DNA of 45,067 bases from NCBI GenBank assembly GCA_037133915.1, contig JBAXND010000035.1:1-45067 (forward strand). Direction: 5' to 3'. A model generated the notes under the pieces. It had not been told where the DNA came from. It worked only from the letters and a program-made list of their open reading frames with translations, and made no database searches. This document shows, piece after piece, positions 33,425-42,717 of the stretch (its first letter is position 1; each line of letters starts with the position of its first letter). The translations under genes and the position numbers were made by a program. The DNA is from Bacteroidota bacterium. GTDB lineage: Bacteria > Bacteroidota > Bacteroidia > Bacteroidales > CAIWKO01.

Positions 33425-36400
33425 TTAGTGTTTTATTATCCTGTAAGGCTGTTCGTCCATGCCCTGAAGGAATACGAAGTAGGTTCCCGGCATAAGGTCA
33501 GCGAGGTTAAGTTTTGTTTTGTTGCTTCCCTTTACCATTTCATAACTCTGCAGAAATACAACCTGACCTCTGGCATCTTCAACAACTACATCAACATTTT
33601 GCTCGGTTTCTGAGTTGTAAGATAAGGTTACTTCCTTTGCAAACGGGTTCGGATACACATTGAAAGCTGTATTTGAAGCCTCGCAAGGCAGAACTTTGAT
33701 AACTTTTGAGTAGGTGAATTTTCCGTCGAAATCGGTTTGCTTCAGGCGGTAGTATTTAACAGTGCTGCCGTTGCAATCGTGGAGGAAGGTATAATTAATC
33801 ATATGGTTACTGTTACCGGCACCTTTAACAGTTCCAATTACAGTCCAGTTGTTGGTATTCTCGCTTGTTTCAAGAGTGAAAAAGCTATTGTTGGTTTCGG
33901 TGGCGGTGGTCCACACAATTTCGGTTTTGTTATTTCCCTGACAGGTGGCATCTAAGGATACCAACTCTATAGGTAATGGTGAATAACCAAAGTTCTCTGA
34001 GTTTCCTGTGAAGTTTGAGAAATCGGTAATTCCATCAACAGAAACGGTGTAAGGATTTGTTGCAATCTGGCGTGTCATAAGGCCGGGCACCAAAACCCAA
34101 TTTTCATCTACGCCTGCAAGATGTTTGTTCTTGAAGATTTCAACATCGGCTTTCTGGAAGTTAGGTGATTCGTCACCATTGTCCCACTGAAGTTTCAGGG
34201 TTGTTGCATTGGCGAAGGCTTCATCATCGGGAACAATATCCCATGTGCGCATAATCGTACCTGTTACCACTTCAACGCCGTTTGTACCGTGGGTCAGAAC
34301 TTTATCAAAAAGATTGATTTTGTAGTTCGTGCCAACAATATTGGTGTTTTGGATGTAACACGGGGTGTAGCTGGTTGCTGTGCCAATCGGGAATACCTGA
34401 TCTGCTGTTGCTGTTGTATTTTTGATAAAGCGAATCAGTCGACCGTTGGTTGCGCTATAATCAGCGGTACCTGCAACGATATGATTGGTTGCATCATAAC
34501 CGGTGATTGTGGCAGCCGGATCAATGGTAAGATTGCTTGAAGCAATATTGAGTTTACCACCGTCAAAATCAAGAATACCTTTAATTACCAGAGCGCTTCC
34601 CAGCGATGGCATCTGACCCGAGCTGTTAATGGTAAGGTCAAGCAATGCATTGGTTGTTCCGGGTGTAGTAACATCAAAAGATAAAACCGGGCTGTAGTTG
34701 CCGTTCAATATCATATTGCTGCTGCTGCTGCCTTTCAGGCCGCCGTTGACAGTATTGGTGATATCGCCTTTGAGAGTGAGGGTTTGACCATTCAGATCCA
34801 GTTTGCCGGCGGTGAATGTCAGCATGGTATTAACTTCAAGAGCATTTCCAAGAACCGGAGCCTGTCCGCTGCTGTTTATCGTAAGATTGGCTAAAACATT
34901 GGTAGTTCCCGGAGTCGTTTGGTCGAATTGTAAGGTCGGGCTTGTTGTGCCGTTCATAATAAGGCTGCTGCCGGTGCTGCCGCAAAGTGCGTTCGAAGCT
35001 GTATTTGTTACACCACCTTTAAGTTTAAGTGTTTGTCCGTTAATTCCCAGTTTGCCGGCGGTAAATATCATGGTTCCGTTCACTTCAAGATCGCTTCCGA
35101 GCAATGGTTTATAACCGTTACTGTTGATAGTGAAGTTGCCCAGTGCGTTGGTAGTTCCCGGTGTGGTTTGATCAAATGATAATGTTGGGCTGACAGCACC
35201 GTTTATTATCAAATTGCTGGTAGTTGTTCCGCTTAATCCTCCGGTTACGGTGTTGGTGACATTTGCTTTCAGTGTGAGGCTTTGTCCGTTCAGACCGAGT
35301 TTACCGTTGGTGAATGTCAGAAGTCCGTTTACAATAAGGGTATTGCCAAGCAATGGTTTCTGACCGCTGCAGTTTAATGTAAAATTGTTTATTACGTTGG
35401 TCGTACCCGGAGTTGTCTGGTCAAATGATAAAGTGGGGCTTGCTGTGCCTGCGATTACCATGTTGCTCGTTGTGCCGCCTACCAGACCTTCGGTTACGGT
35501 ATTGGTAACACCACCGTTCAGGGTGAGTGTTTTTCCGTTTATTCCCAATTTTCCGGCAGTAAATGTCAATGTGCCGCCTACTACCAGGTTGCTGCCAAGC
35601 AGCGGAGTTTGTGAGGCACTGTTGATTGTGAAATTGTTCAAGGCGTTTGTGGTTCCAGGTGTTGTTACATCAAAATTCAATGTCGGGCTCACCGAACCGT
35701 TCAGCTCAAGATTGCTGGATGAACTTCCTTTAAACAGACCGGCTGCTGTGTATGTTACCGCGCCTTTCAGCGTAAGCGTATTTGCTGCGATTGATAATTT
35801 TCCTGCAGAAGTAAATGTAAGTGTACCGTTCACGGTTGTGTGTCCTGTCATTGTAAAAGTACCGGCGTTGCCGAGTTTCAGGTTGCCGACTGTCGCGCCT
35901 GAAATATTTTTTGTGGCTCCGGTCATGGTTATGCTGCCTGTACCGCTGTGTGTGCCTGTGCCGGCGAGATTACCCTGAAGTGTTATAATGTTTCCGCCAT
36001 CGGCAAGGGTACCATCGGTTAAGGTAAGGGTGGTTGTGATTGTTACAATATTTGCTAAAGTTACGGTTTTACCGGGTCTGTTTATTTCAATAGAGCCAAA
36101 TGTTCTTGTTGTCCCGGATGTCTGGTCAAAAGACAAGGTCACATTTGGACCGGAGCCGCCAATGATAAGTGCACTGGCACCGCCGCCTTTCAGCGCATTA
36201 GCCTGAGTATTTACAATATTACCGTTTAAGGTAACCGTGTGGGCATTGAATGCTAATTTTACTACAGGATTGACTCCAGGAACCGTATTAAAGGTAATTG
36301 TTCCGTCAACCGCAATATCACCACCGGCTGTTTTAATACCGTTGCCAGTGAGAATTAAATTCGGATAATTGTGAGGTGTCATGTTTGCGTCCATCAATGT

Positions 36401-37210
36401 CGCCATTGTCTGATTTCCGAGTGATGTCGGGCCCTCAGCATAGTATTCAATCGTACTGTTTGGATCAATATTATGTGTGTAGAAGTCAAGAGGAAAGTTT
36501 GATGCACCCAGCCTGAGTTTGGCGCCATCTGCAATATACAATTCACCAATTCCGGTAGAATACTGATCAAAATATGAAATTTGCGCTATGGGAGCGGAAA
36601 GGCTGCCCTTAATAATTGACAGGTTTCCGTAGATAACACAATTATTGTTTACGGTCGTGTTCTGACCGGAGTTGTATCCATCAATGGTTAAATTATTAAA
36701 CTCCTGAAGTCCGGAAGCAAGAAATGAGCTGCCGGTAAAAGTCACATTTCCGTATCCTGTATTATATGTAGGCGCACCTCCACCGGTTCCCTGGGTAATA
36801 GCCCCGCAAATAAGTGTTGTTCCATCGGTAAGTGTCAGTGTTCCGGCTGATACGTCAGGGGCATCGGGCGTTACATTTATATTGCCGGTAACTGTCAGTT
36901 CGGACGTTCCTCCAAACTGAAGAGTTCCGGAGCCCAAACCTGTGCCAATCTGTACACTTGCACAGAATGCACTGACGGCATCCGCAATCATAACAGTATT
37001 ACCATTTTCTATTATTACGATATCACCGGCAATCGGAGTTCCGGCGCCACCGCTGCCACCACTGGTGGCTGCCCAGGTATTAGGGTCCGACCAGTCGCCG
37101 TCAGCTACTGAATAATAGGTGCTTTGAGCCACCGCCTGACCGGCCAATGCAAAGCTCAGCACCAACAGCAAGAGCGTAATTTTCGTTTGCATAAGTTTAA
37201 TTAGTTTCAT
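33425..37210 (-). CDS. Large repetitive T9SS-secreted surface protein
   Basis: From the ATG at 37210 the protein has 1261 residues and a signal peptide with the core ITLLLLVLSFALAG and cleavage near AVAQ/S. The first mature part (DGDWSDPNTWAA, GDIVIIENGNTV) is of the type found at the start of beta-helix-like adhesins. The centre holds four 83-residue tandem repeats plus a partial fifth, rich in Thr, Asn and Gly, probably a beta-solenoid. The last 80 residues (VYPNPFAKEVTL to GTYFVFLQG and RIIKH) are a type A T9SS sorting domain. It should be exported by T9SS and attached to the surface or released. The ligand is unknown. Confidence 0.87.
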   Translation of the reverse strand: MKLIKLMQTKITLLLLVLSFALAGQAVAQSTYYSVADGDWSDPNTWAATSGGSGGAGTPIAGDIVIIENGNTVMIADAVSAFCASVQIGTGLGSGTLQFGGTSELTVTGNINVTPDAPDVSAGTLTLTDGTTLICGAITQGTGGGAPTYNTGYGNVTFTGSSFLASGLQEFNNLTIDGYNSGQNTTVNNNCVIYGNLSIIKGSLSAPIAQISYFDQYSTGIGELYIADGAKLRLGASNFPLDFYTHNIDPNSTIEYYAEGPTSLGNQTMATLMDANMTPHNYPNLILTGNGIKTAGGDIAVDGTITFNTVPGVNPVVKLAFNAHTVTLNGNIVNTQANALKGGGASALIIGGSGPNVTLSFDQTSGTTRTFGSIEINRPGKTVTLANIVTITTTLTLTDGTLADGGNIITLQGNLAGTGTHSGTGSITMTGATKNISGATVGNLKLGNAGTFTMTGHTTVNGTLTFTSAGKLSIAANTLTLKGAVTYTAAGLFKGSSSSNLELNGSVSPTLNFDVTTPGTTNALNNFTINSASQTPLLGSNLVVGGTLTFTAGKLGINGKTLTLNGGVTNTVTEGLVGGTTSNMVIAGTASPTLSFDQTTPGTTNVINNFTLNCSGQKPLLGNTLIVNGLLTFTNGKLGLNGQSLTLKANVTNTVTGGLSGTTTSNLIINGAVSPTLSFDQTTPGTTNALGNFTINSNGYKPLLGSDLEVNGTMIFTAGKLGINGQTLKLKGGVTNTASNALCGSTGSSLIMNGTTSPTLQFDQTTPGTTNVLANLTINSSGQAPVLGNALEVNTMLTFTAGKLDLNGQTLTLKGDITNTVNGGLKGSSSSNMILNGNYSPVLSFDVTTPGTTNALLDLTINSSGQMPSLGSALVIKGILDFDGGKLNIASSNLTIDPAATITGYDATNHIVAGTADYSATNGRLIRFIKNTTATADQVFPIGTATSYTPCYIQNTNIVGTNYKINLFDKVLTHGTNGVEVVTGTIMRTWDIVPDDEAFANATTLKLQWDNGDESPNFQKADVEIFKNKHLAGVDENWVLVPGLMTRQIATNPYTVSVDGITDFSNFTGNSENFGYSPLPIELVSLDATCQGNNKTEIVWTTATETNNSFFTLETSENTNNWTVIGTVKGAGNSNHMINYTFLHDCNGSTVKYYRLKQTDFDGKFTYSKVIKVLPCEASNTAFNVYPNPFAKEVTLSYNSETEQNVDVVVEDARGQVVFLQSYEMVKGSNKTKLNLADLMPGTYFVFLQGMDEQPYRIIKH
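34496..35689 (-). repeat. 249-bp tandem repeats in the T9SS cargo gene
   Basis: Units begin at residues 508, 591, 674, 757 and 840 of the protein (starting SPTLxFD), exactly 83 residues apart. The recurring landmarks are TTPGTTN, LLGSxL, LTFTxGKL, NGxxLTLK and VTNTV. Four are complete and the fifth diverges after about 65 residues. A weaker relative (VTLSFDQTSGTTR) lies earlier in the protein. Confidence 0.92.
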
Positions 37211-37620
37211 GATGTTTTGGGTTAATAGGTTATAGGTTTGATTTGGATTTAAAATGATATAATGCAAAATAACAACAATACGCATGGTCGTTTCAAGGAG
37301 TAAAACCCCCGTTTACAGGCTATTAAACAACCTGATAAAATACAGGACTTTTAGCCTATATGTAATTTGAATTAATAAATGATAGGGTTTGATATTTTAT
37401 TAAAACAGCTTAAAATCAGCATATTAAATAAATAATACAACGGCTGAGTGTTAAGTTAGGCTATGTGGTATTAATAAAAAGGTCGGACATAAATTTGTGT
37501 TTTTTTCTGAAGATTTTTATAGGCAGGGGATGATAGCCTTTTCTAAAATACCTATTATATAATGTATGGTCGAACTTCGGATTAACGCCAACATTGAATT
37601 TGATAATTAGTCAATTAGAC

Positions 37621-37731
37621 AATGCCTGCCTACCGGCAGGTAAACCTGTCCGCCTTTGACGGGAAAATCAGACAATTTGAAAATGCCTGCCTACCGGCAG
37701 GTAAACCTGTCCGCCTCCGGCGGAAAAATGA
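37621..37731. repeat. Two copies of a palindromic intergenic repeat (61-bp period)
   Basis: Each copy has AATG, a hairpin CCTGCC-TACC-GGCAGG, a short link, and a second hairpin TCCGCC-N3-GGCGGA (imperfect in the first copy). The copies begin at 37621 and 37682. They are preceded by NTNGNCAATTA-like units. This is a REP-like or BIME-like element; a reduced copy is at 11371-11400. Confidence 0.8.
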
Positions 37732-37774
37732 AACAGGAATGCCTGAAGAACATTGTGAAAGCAGCAAACCGATA

Positions 37775-37816
37775 CATTATTCATTGTTAATTATTAATTT
37801 TCAATTATTCATTATC
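37775..37816. repeat. Period-7 AT-rich array
   Basis: Six gapless units (CATTATT, CATTGTT, AATTATT, AATTTTC, AATTATT, CATTATC) lie about 210 bp upstream of exbB. It resembles the arrays at 87-128 and 555-610 read from the other strand. Confidence 0.55.
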
Positions 37817-37960
37817 TATAGCCTTTCCCTGACCTTAACGTACCTTTAACTGATTGGTGCGTATCCACATGAAATATTGGGGTAATTTTGGCGTTGGAAT
37901 GTTGCGAAGGCGGTAAATGATTAAATAATTACTTCGCTGCATCAATTTCCGAATTTGTTA

Positions 37961-37968
37961 TATATTTG
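37961..37968 (+). promoter_or_regulatory. Candidate -7 element of the exbB-tonB operon
   Basis: TATATTTG, identical to the nuo -7 box, lies 59 bp upstream of the exbB start. A -33 TTG at normal spacing was not found. No Fur-like palindrome was recognised. Confidence 0.5.
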
Positions 37969-38027
37969 TGCTGTTTTAAGAAATCAAAAGCTAAATAATC
38001 AATTATAAACTTTAAATTTTTAATGAA

Positions 38028-38849
38028 ATGAGCAAGAAAAACGGACAAGGACAGAGCTTAGCGAGCACATTGGCATCAGTTTTTGCATCAGGTGCTATCT
38101 TGATTGCTTTTATCGTGTCAGTAATTGTGTACAAATATGTCATGGGAAATCCCGTGAATTTTGAAGGTTTGAATCCTGAGGGGCACCCACTGCCCGGCAA
38201 CTACCTCGCAATGATTTACAAAGGCGGATTCATTGTTCCCCTTCTGATGACCTGCGTACTCACAGTTTTGATTTTCACTATTGAAAGAGCAGTTATGCTG
38301 CGCAAAGCCAGAGGTAAAGGTCGTATCGATACTTTCGTAAAAGGTATTCAGGGCTTTCTCGCAACTGAAAAAATTGACGACGCTATCACTGCCTGCGATA
38401 CACAAAAAGGTTCTGTTGGCAACGTTATGAAAGCCGGTCTGAAAAAATACAAAGAACTCAAAGGTGAAACCACCCTCGACAAAGACCAGAAAGTACTTTC
38501 ACTGCAGAAAGACCTCGAAGAATCAACTGCACTTGAACTGCCGATGCTCTCCAAAAATCTCGTGATTCTGTCAACACTGGCCTCTATCTCCGTACTTATC
38601 GGTCTTATCGGTACTGTACTCGGTATGATCAAGGCTTTTGCTGCTTTGGCTACTGCCGGCTCACCCGATGCTCTTGCTCTTGCAACCGGTATTTCGGAAG
38701 CTCTTATCAATACTGCATTTGGTATCACAGGCTCAACCCTGGCTATTGTTTTCTACAATTACTATTCAAATAAAATTGACAGACTGACCTTCAAAATCGA
38801 CGAAGCAGGATTTAGCCTGGTTCAGACATTTGCTGCTTTTGCCAAGTAA
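38028..38849 (+). CDS. exbB: ExbB/TolQ/MotA family proton channel protein
   Basis: The 273-residue inner-membrane protein has an extra N-terminal helix (residues 12-40), a second helix near 65-85, a cytoplasmic region, and two closing helices. The last pair contains LIGLIGTVLGMIKAFAALA near 195-213 and TAFGITGSTLAIVFYNYY near 225-243, both family hallmarks. With ExbD it uses the proton gradient to drive TonB. It is the first gene of a four-gene operon. Confidence 0.93.
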   Translation: MSKKNGQGQSLASTLASVFASGAILIAFIVSVIVYKYVMGNPVNFEGLNPEGHPLPGNYLAMIYKGGFIVPLLMTCVLTVLIFTIERAVMLRKARGKGRIDTFVKGIQGFLATEKIDDAITACDTQKGSVGNVMKAGLKKYKELKGETTLDKDQKVLSLQKDLEESTALELPMLSKNLVILSTLASISVLIGLIGTVLGMIKAFAALATAGSPDALALATGISEALINTAFGITGSTLAIVFYNYYSNKIDRLTFKIDEAGFSLVQTFAAFAK

Positions 38850-38886
38850 TTTTAGTAGAAATCGCCTGACGTAAAAACATATTGAT

Positions 38887-39534
38887 ATGTCAAAAATCAA
38901 ATTAAAAAGGCAATCACCGCATGTGGACATGACACCCATGGTGGATTTGTTCTCATTGCTGCTGACCTTCTTCATGCTTACCACGTCGTTCAGGCCACAA
39001 GAAGCTGCCGTTATCGATACACCATTCTCGGTTTCAGAAAAATCTGCACCCGATAAGAACCTTATCACGGTGTATATCACCAAAGAGAACAAGGTGTTTT
39101 TCGATATGACAAACAGCGGAAACACGGCCGATAAAAAAGTGGCAGATACCGCGGCGCATTACCGCTTGAAGCTGATTAAAAGTATCAACGACCAGAAAAA
39201 CCTCGGAATGACTGCCAAGGATTTTGCGAAGTTTGAACAAAGCTCTTCATTCGGTATGCCATTCGATAAAGTGCGGTTATGGCTGAATGAGACCGATGGT
39301 AAGAAGAAAGAACTGCTCCAAACCGGTATCCCTATCGATACGGTTGACAATCAGCTCGGACTTTGGGTGCGTTATGCCCGTATCACCAACCAGTTTGCCG
39401 AAGTGGCAATTAAAGGGGATGGAAATTCTGACTACAAAACCGTCAAAAGAGTGATGGATATCCTGCAGGAAAACAAGGTAAATAAATTCAGCCTTGTTAC
39501 TAACCTCAGGAAAGAAGAAACAGATCAGAAATAA
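38887..39534 (+). CDS. exbD: ExbD-like biopolymer transport protein, first copy
   Basis: The 215-residue protein has one N-terminal helix that begins VDMTPMVDLFSLLLTFFMLTT. The Asp in PMVDL is the proton-carrying residue of ExbD/TolR. The rest is periplasmic and longer than in E. coli ExbD (about 141 residues). The start is 37 bp after exbB. A second, different ExbD follows. Confidence 0.9.
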   Translation: MSKIKLKRQSPHVDMTPMVDLFSLLLTFFMLTTSFRPQEAAVIDTPFSVSEKSAPDKNLITVYITKENKVFFDMTNSGNTADKKVADTAAHYRLKLIKSINDQKNLGMTAKDFAKFEQSSSFGMPFDKVRLWLNETDGKKKELLQTGIPIDTVDNQLGLWVRYARITNQFAEVAIKGDGNSDYKTVKRVMDILQENKVNKFSLVTNLRKEETDQK

Positions 39535-39576
39535 CGAAACGTATTATTCTTTTAATCTTTTAAAGAGTATAAAAAC

Positions 39577-40239
39577 ATGGCCGAAATAATTGAAAATGAC
39601 AGTGGGTCTGGTAAAGAAGGTGGCCGGCGCAAACCAAAAAAAATGGGTGCCAATATTGACATGACACCTATGGTTGACCTTATGTGCTTGCTTATTACAT
39701 TCTTCATGCTCACAACGGCATTCAGCAAACCCAAGGTTATGGATATCACCATGCCTGAGAAGGATAAGAGCGAGAAACCTGAGGAAGCAACCAATAAAGT
39801 TGCGGCCAACCGTACATGGTCTGTCCTTCTTACAAGCGATGACCGCATTTACTGGTATTACCATTTTGACGTTCCCGAAGGTCAGGAACCTACTGTTGCT
39901 GTGCTGCATAAAACAGATTACAGCAAAGACGGTATCCGCAAGTTCTTACTTGAAAAGAACGACCTTACCGTAAAAGAAATCTCGGAACTTAAAGACAAGG
40001 TGAAAACCGGTGCGCTTGTAATGTCAAACGACACCTTGAATGCCAAAATTAAGGGTATCAAGAAAAAATACAATACCCTTAAAAAATCGCCGATTATCCT
40101 TATCAAGGCAGACGAAACCGCCAAATACCGCAATCTGGTTGACATTATTGATGAAATGGCTATTGCCAACATCGCCAGCTATGCTGTAGTTGACCTATCG
40201 CCTAAAGAGATTGAAATTTTGAAGTCTGCCCCCAAGTGA
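39577..40239 (+). CDS. ExbD-like biopolymer transport protein, second copy
   Basis: The 220-residue protein has the same helix type (IDMTPMVDLMCLLITFFML), with the essential Asp retained, and a positively charged leader KEGGRRKPKK. The periplasmic part differs strongly from copy 1 (for example RIYWYYHFDVPEGQEP). Both copies look functional, so the motor may contain a heterodimer of ExbD subunits. Confidence 0.9.
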   Translation: MAEIIENDSGSGKEGGRRKPKKMGANIDMTPMVDLMCLLITFFMLTTAFSKPKVMDITMPEKDKSEKPEEATNKVAANRTWSVLLTSDDRIYWYYHFDVPEGQEPTVAVLHKTDYSKDGIRKFLLEKNDLTVKEISELKDKVKTGALVMSNDTLNAKIKGIKKKYNTLKKSPIILIKADETAKYRNLVDIIDEMAIANIASYAVVDLSPKEIEILKSAPK

Positions 40240-40268
40240 TTTTATGAATTTTAAAATATCCTGATTAT

Positions 40269-41054
40269 ATGGAAGAAAATAAGTCAAGTTCATTTGGTGA
40301 CAACCTCGATGAGATCGTCTTCAAAAACAGGAACAAGGAGTACGGTGCCTACGATTTGCGAAAGGCATACGCACGCTTTGTAAACCGTGCAATGGTCATC
40401 TCAATCATGTTTTTGTTACTGGGCGTTCTGATTCCGTTCTTTATATGGAAACAGGCCGCTAACGCGAACGAAGAAAAAACGGTTACTACCGAGATGATGG
40501 CTCCTCCGCCTGACAAACAGGAAGAAGCACCACCTCCACCACCGCCTCCTCCCGACCAGCAGATTGAACAGAAGGCTAAATTTACAGCCCCTGTGGTTGT
40601 TACCGATACCAACGAAACAACCGATATCAACCAGGACGACCTGAACCAGCAAACGGTGAACACCAACGTGAATACCGAAGAAGAAGTGGTTGTTGATGAT
40701 AACAGCGACAATCAGGTTATTGAAGAAGTGGTGGAAACACCCATCTTTACCGTGGTTGAGGAAATGCCCTCATTTCCGGGCGGCGACGAGTCACGTATCA
40801 AATTTCTTCAGGAAAACATTAAATACCCCCAAATGGCACGCGAAAGCGGCATACAGGGAACCGTTTACGTAACCTTTGTGGTGAACGAAAATGGGCAGGT
40901 TACCGATGTTAAAGTCCTCAGAGGTATTGGTGGCGGCTGCGACGAAGAAGCCGTGCGTGTTGTAAAAATGATGCCCCCATGGAATGCCGGTAAACAATCG
41001 GGCAAACCTGTGAGGGTGCAGTTCAATATGCCTATACGATTTACATTGAATTAA
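40269..41054 (+). CDS. tonB: TonB family energy transducer
   Basis: The 261-residue protein has a cytoplasmic leader (FKNRNKEYGAYDLRKAY) typical of Bacteroidota TonB, a helix at about 42-60, and a Pro-rich spacer with a run of eight Pro. The C-terminal domain (FPGGDESRIKFL, YPQMARESGIQGTVYVTFVV, MPPWNAGKQSGKPVRV) spans about 165-261. It carries energy from the ExbB-ExbD motor to outer-membrane receptors. No receptor gene is in the window. Confidence 0.94.
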   Translation: MEENKSSSFGDNLDEIVFKNRNKEYGAYDLRKAYARFVNRAMVISIMFLLLGVLIPFFIWKQAANANEEKTVTTEMMAPPPDKQEEAPPPPPPPPDQQIEQKAKFTAPVVVTDTNETTDINQDDLNQQTVNTNVNTEEEVVVDDNSDNQVIEEVVETPIFTVVEEMPSFPGGDESRIKFLQENIKYPQMARESGIQGTVYVTFVVNENGQVTDVKVLRGIGGGCDEEAVRVVKMMPPWNAGKQSGKPVRVQFNMPIRFTLN

Positions 41055-41073
41055 TAGTTCAATTGCTCATTCT

Positions 41074-41107
41074 AAAAGCCGCACCATTCAAATGGTGCGG
41101 CTTTTTT
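41074..41107 (+). terminator. Terminator after tonB
   Basis: AAAAGCCGCACCATT (41074-41088) pairs with AATGGTGCGGCTTTT (41091-41105), with T continuing to 41107. It ends the exbB-tonB operon 20 bp after its stop. A second near-palindrome, CCCCTTATTAAGGGG, lies at 41129-41143. Confidence 0.9.
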
Positions 41108-41205
41108 AATACAATACCGAAGCTTAATCCCCTTATTAAGGGGTTGGGGTAATTTATTTTTTTGCTGTTTGCATTCGCAGATATTCTTTTGACTTTGCTT
41201 TCGCA

Positions 41206-41236
41206 TTGTGGCTTTATTCATATTTGCTTACATTTG
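41206..41236 (+). promoter_or_regulatory. Promoter of the kinase-nucleotidyltransferase pair
   Basis: TTG (41206-41208) and TACATTTG (41229-41236) are 20 bp apart, a two-box match to the Bacteroidota consensus. The start codon of the kinase fusion is 23 bp downstream. Confidence 0.6.
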
Positions 41237-41259
41237 TGATATAATGACACCTTTTAAGA

Positions 41260-42699
41260 ATGCAGGAGAAAAATAATCCACAGAAATTAATAGAATCACT
41301 CTTTGCGAAACTTGCAGGAAACGATCCTGAGCGCATGGAGGAACTGCCGTCATCAGGCTCAGCACGTAAGTATTTTCGGATATTTCATCAGGGAAAGACA
41401 TTCATTGGTGCATGGAACAGCGATGTCAGGGAAAACAAAGCGTTTATTGAATTCACAAAACACTTTAAACGAAACGGGCTGGCTGTACCTCAACTAATAT
41501 CTTCAGATATTTCAGGCCTGGCTTACCTGCTCGAAGACCTCGGCGATGAAACGCTGTTTTCATACCTCACTAAAAACAGCAGCGGCAGTGATTTTCCGGA
41601 AGGTATGACGGCGCTTTATAAAACAGTACTCGAAGCCCTGACCGGTTTTCAGGTGAGTGCCTCTGAAGGTCTTGATTATTCATACTGCTATCCGCGTGCC
41701 GCGTTTGACAAGCAGTCTATGATGTGGGACTTGAATTATTTCAAATACTATTTTCTGAAACTTGCCGGCATTCCGTTCGATGAACAGAAGCTGGAAGATG
41801 ATTTCGAAAAATTCACAGAGATACTTATGGACGCCGGTTGCGACCATTTCTTATACCGCGACTTTCAGTCACGAAATATTATGATTCATGATGAAAAATT
41901 GTTTTTCATCGACTATCAGGGCGGACGAAAAGGTGCATTGCAGTATGATGTCGCAAGCCTGTTATATGATGCGAAAGCTGATATTCCACAACATGTACGG
42001 AATGAATTACTGGAACATTATATTGTTTGTCTTAAAAAAATAATGCCCGTAGACCGCGATAAATTTGTGCGTCATTTTTATAATTACGTTTTCATTCGCA
42101 TTATGCAGGCAATGGGCGCATACGGTTTTCGAGGTTATTACGAGAAAAAAGCGCATTTTTTGCAAAGCATTCCCTATGCCATCAGTAATTTGAATTACCT
42201 GATATACGGTCCCGGGCTGCCACACGGCTTGCCTGAATTGCAGAAGGTGTTACTGAGTATCACCCGGTCTGAAAAACTGAAGGAATTCAGTGCTAAAAAG
42301 TCGGATAAACTCGTGGTGGAAGTGTGCAGCTTTTCTTATAAAAATGGTCTTCCTGCCGATAACTCAGGGAATGGGGGCGGATTTATTTTTGATTGCCGCG
42401 CGCTGCCAAATCCCGGGCGCTACAAAGAATACCAATCGCTTACGGGTAAAGATGCGGAAGTGAAATCATTTCTCGAAAATGATGCGGAAGCAGAGGCGTT
42501 TTGGAAAAGTGTATCAGCTCTCTTAGAACAATCAGTTTCCAATTATCTTGAACGAAAATTTTCGCATTTGTCGGTTTCATTCGGATGTACCGGAGGGCAG
42601 CATCGTTCGGTGTATTTTGCAGAGCGCCTGTCGGCATGGCTTAAAAATAAATACGAAATTATTGTAGTACTTAAGCATCGGGAATTTCCTGAAATTTAG
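41260..42699 (+). CDS. AmgK-like amino-sugar kinase fused to a RapZ C-terminal domain
   Basis: The 479-residue protein has two parts. Residues 1-335 form an aminoglycoside phosphotransferase-type kinase: SSGSARKYFRI at 31-41 (nucleotide loop), LYRDFQSRN at 198-206 (catalytic Asp201, Asn206) and FIDYQGG at 216-222 (metal-binding Asp218). Residues 350-479 match the C-terminal domain of RapZ, with FDCRALPNPG at 377-386 and FGCTGGQHRSVYFAERL at 441-457. AmgK phosphorylates MurNAc or GlcNAc at C1. In E. coli the RapZ domain binds glucosamine-6-phosphate. The N-terminal P-loop ATPase of RapZ is absent. The next gene looks like MurU, so a role in peptidoglycan sugar salvage is likely. Confidence 0.82.
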   Translation: MQEKNNPQKLIESLFAKLAGNDPERMEELPSSGSARKYFRIFHQGKTFIGAWNSDVRENKAFIEFTKHFKRNGLAVPQLISSDISGLAYLLEDLGDETLFSYLTKNSSGSDFPEGMTALYKTVLEALTGFQVSASEGLDYSYCYPRAAFDKQSMMWDLNYFKYYFLKLAGIPFDEQKLEDDFEKFTEILMDAGCDHFLYRDFQSRNIMIHDEKLFFIDYQGGRKGALQYDVASLLYDAKADIPQHVRNELLEHYIVCLKKIMPVDRDKFVRHFYNYVFIRIMQAMGAYGFRGYYEKKAHFLQSIPYAISNLNYLIYGPGLPHGLPELQKVLLSITRSEKLKEFSAKKSDKLVVEVCSFSYKNGLPADNSGNGGGFIFDCRALPNPGRYKEYQSLTGKDAEVKSFLENDAEAEAFWKSVSALLEQSVSNYLERKFSHLSVSFGCTGGQHRSVYFAERLSAWLKNKYEIIVVLKHREFPEI

Positions 42700-42717
42700 T
42701 TATCAAATACTCGTAGA

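Larger units (their letters stand above)
37211..38027. other. 817-bp intergenic region
   Basis: No credible gene was found. The stretch 37211-37600 is AT-rich and holds the presumed, unrecognised promoter of the T9SS cargo gene. Then follow two palindromic repeat units (37621-37731), a heptad array (37775-37816) and the exbB promoter region. Short ORFs here have repeat-derived sequence. Confidence 0.6.

Noticed and set aside
35385..35978. A 197-residue plus-strand ORF with repeated segments
   Set aside because: It mirrors the 249-bp repeats of the T9SS cargo gene on the other strand, and its internal repeats come from that gene.
40349..40711. A 120-residue minus-strand Ser/Val/Gly-rich ORF
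   Set aside because: It is the reverse of the Pro-rich spacer of tonB, and its glycine run is simply the opposite strand of the proline codons.
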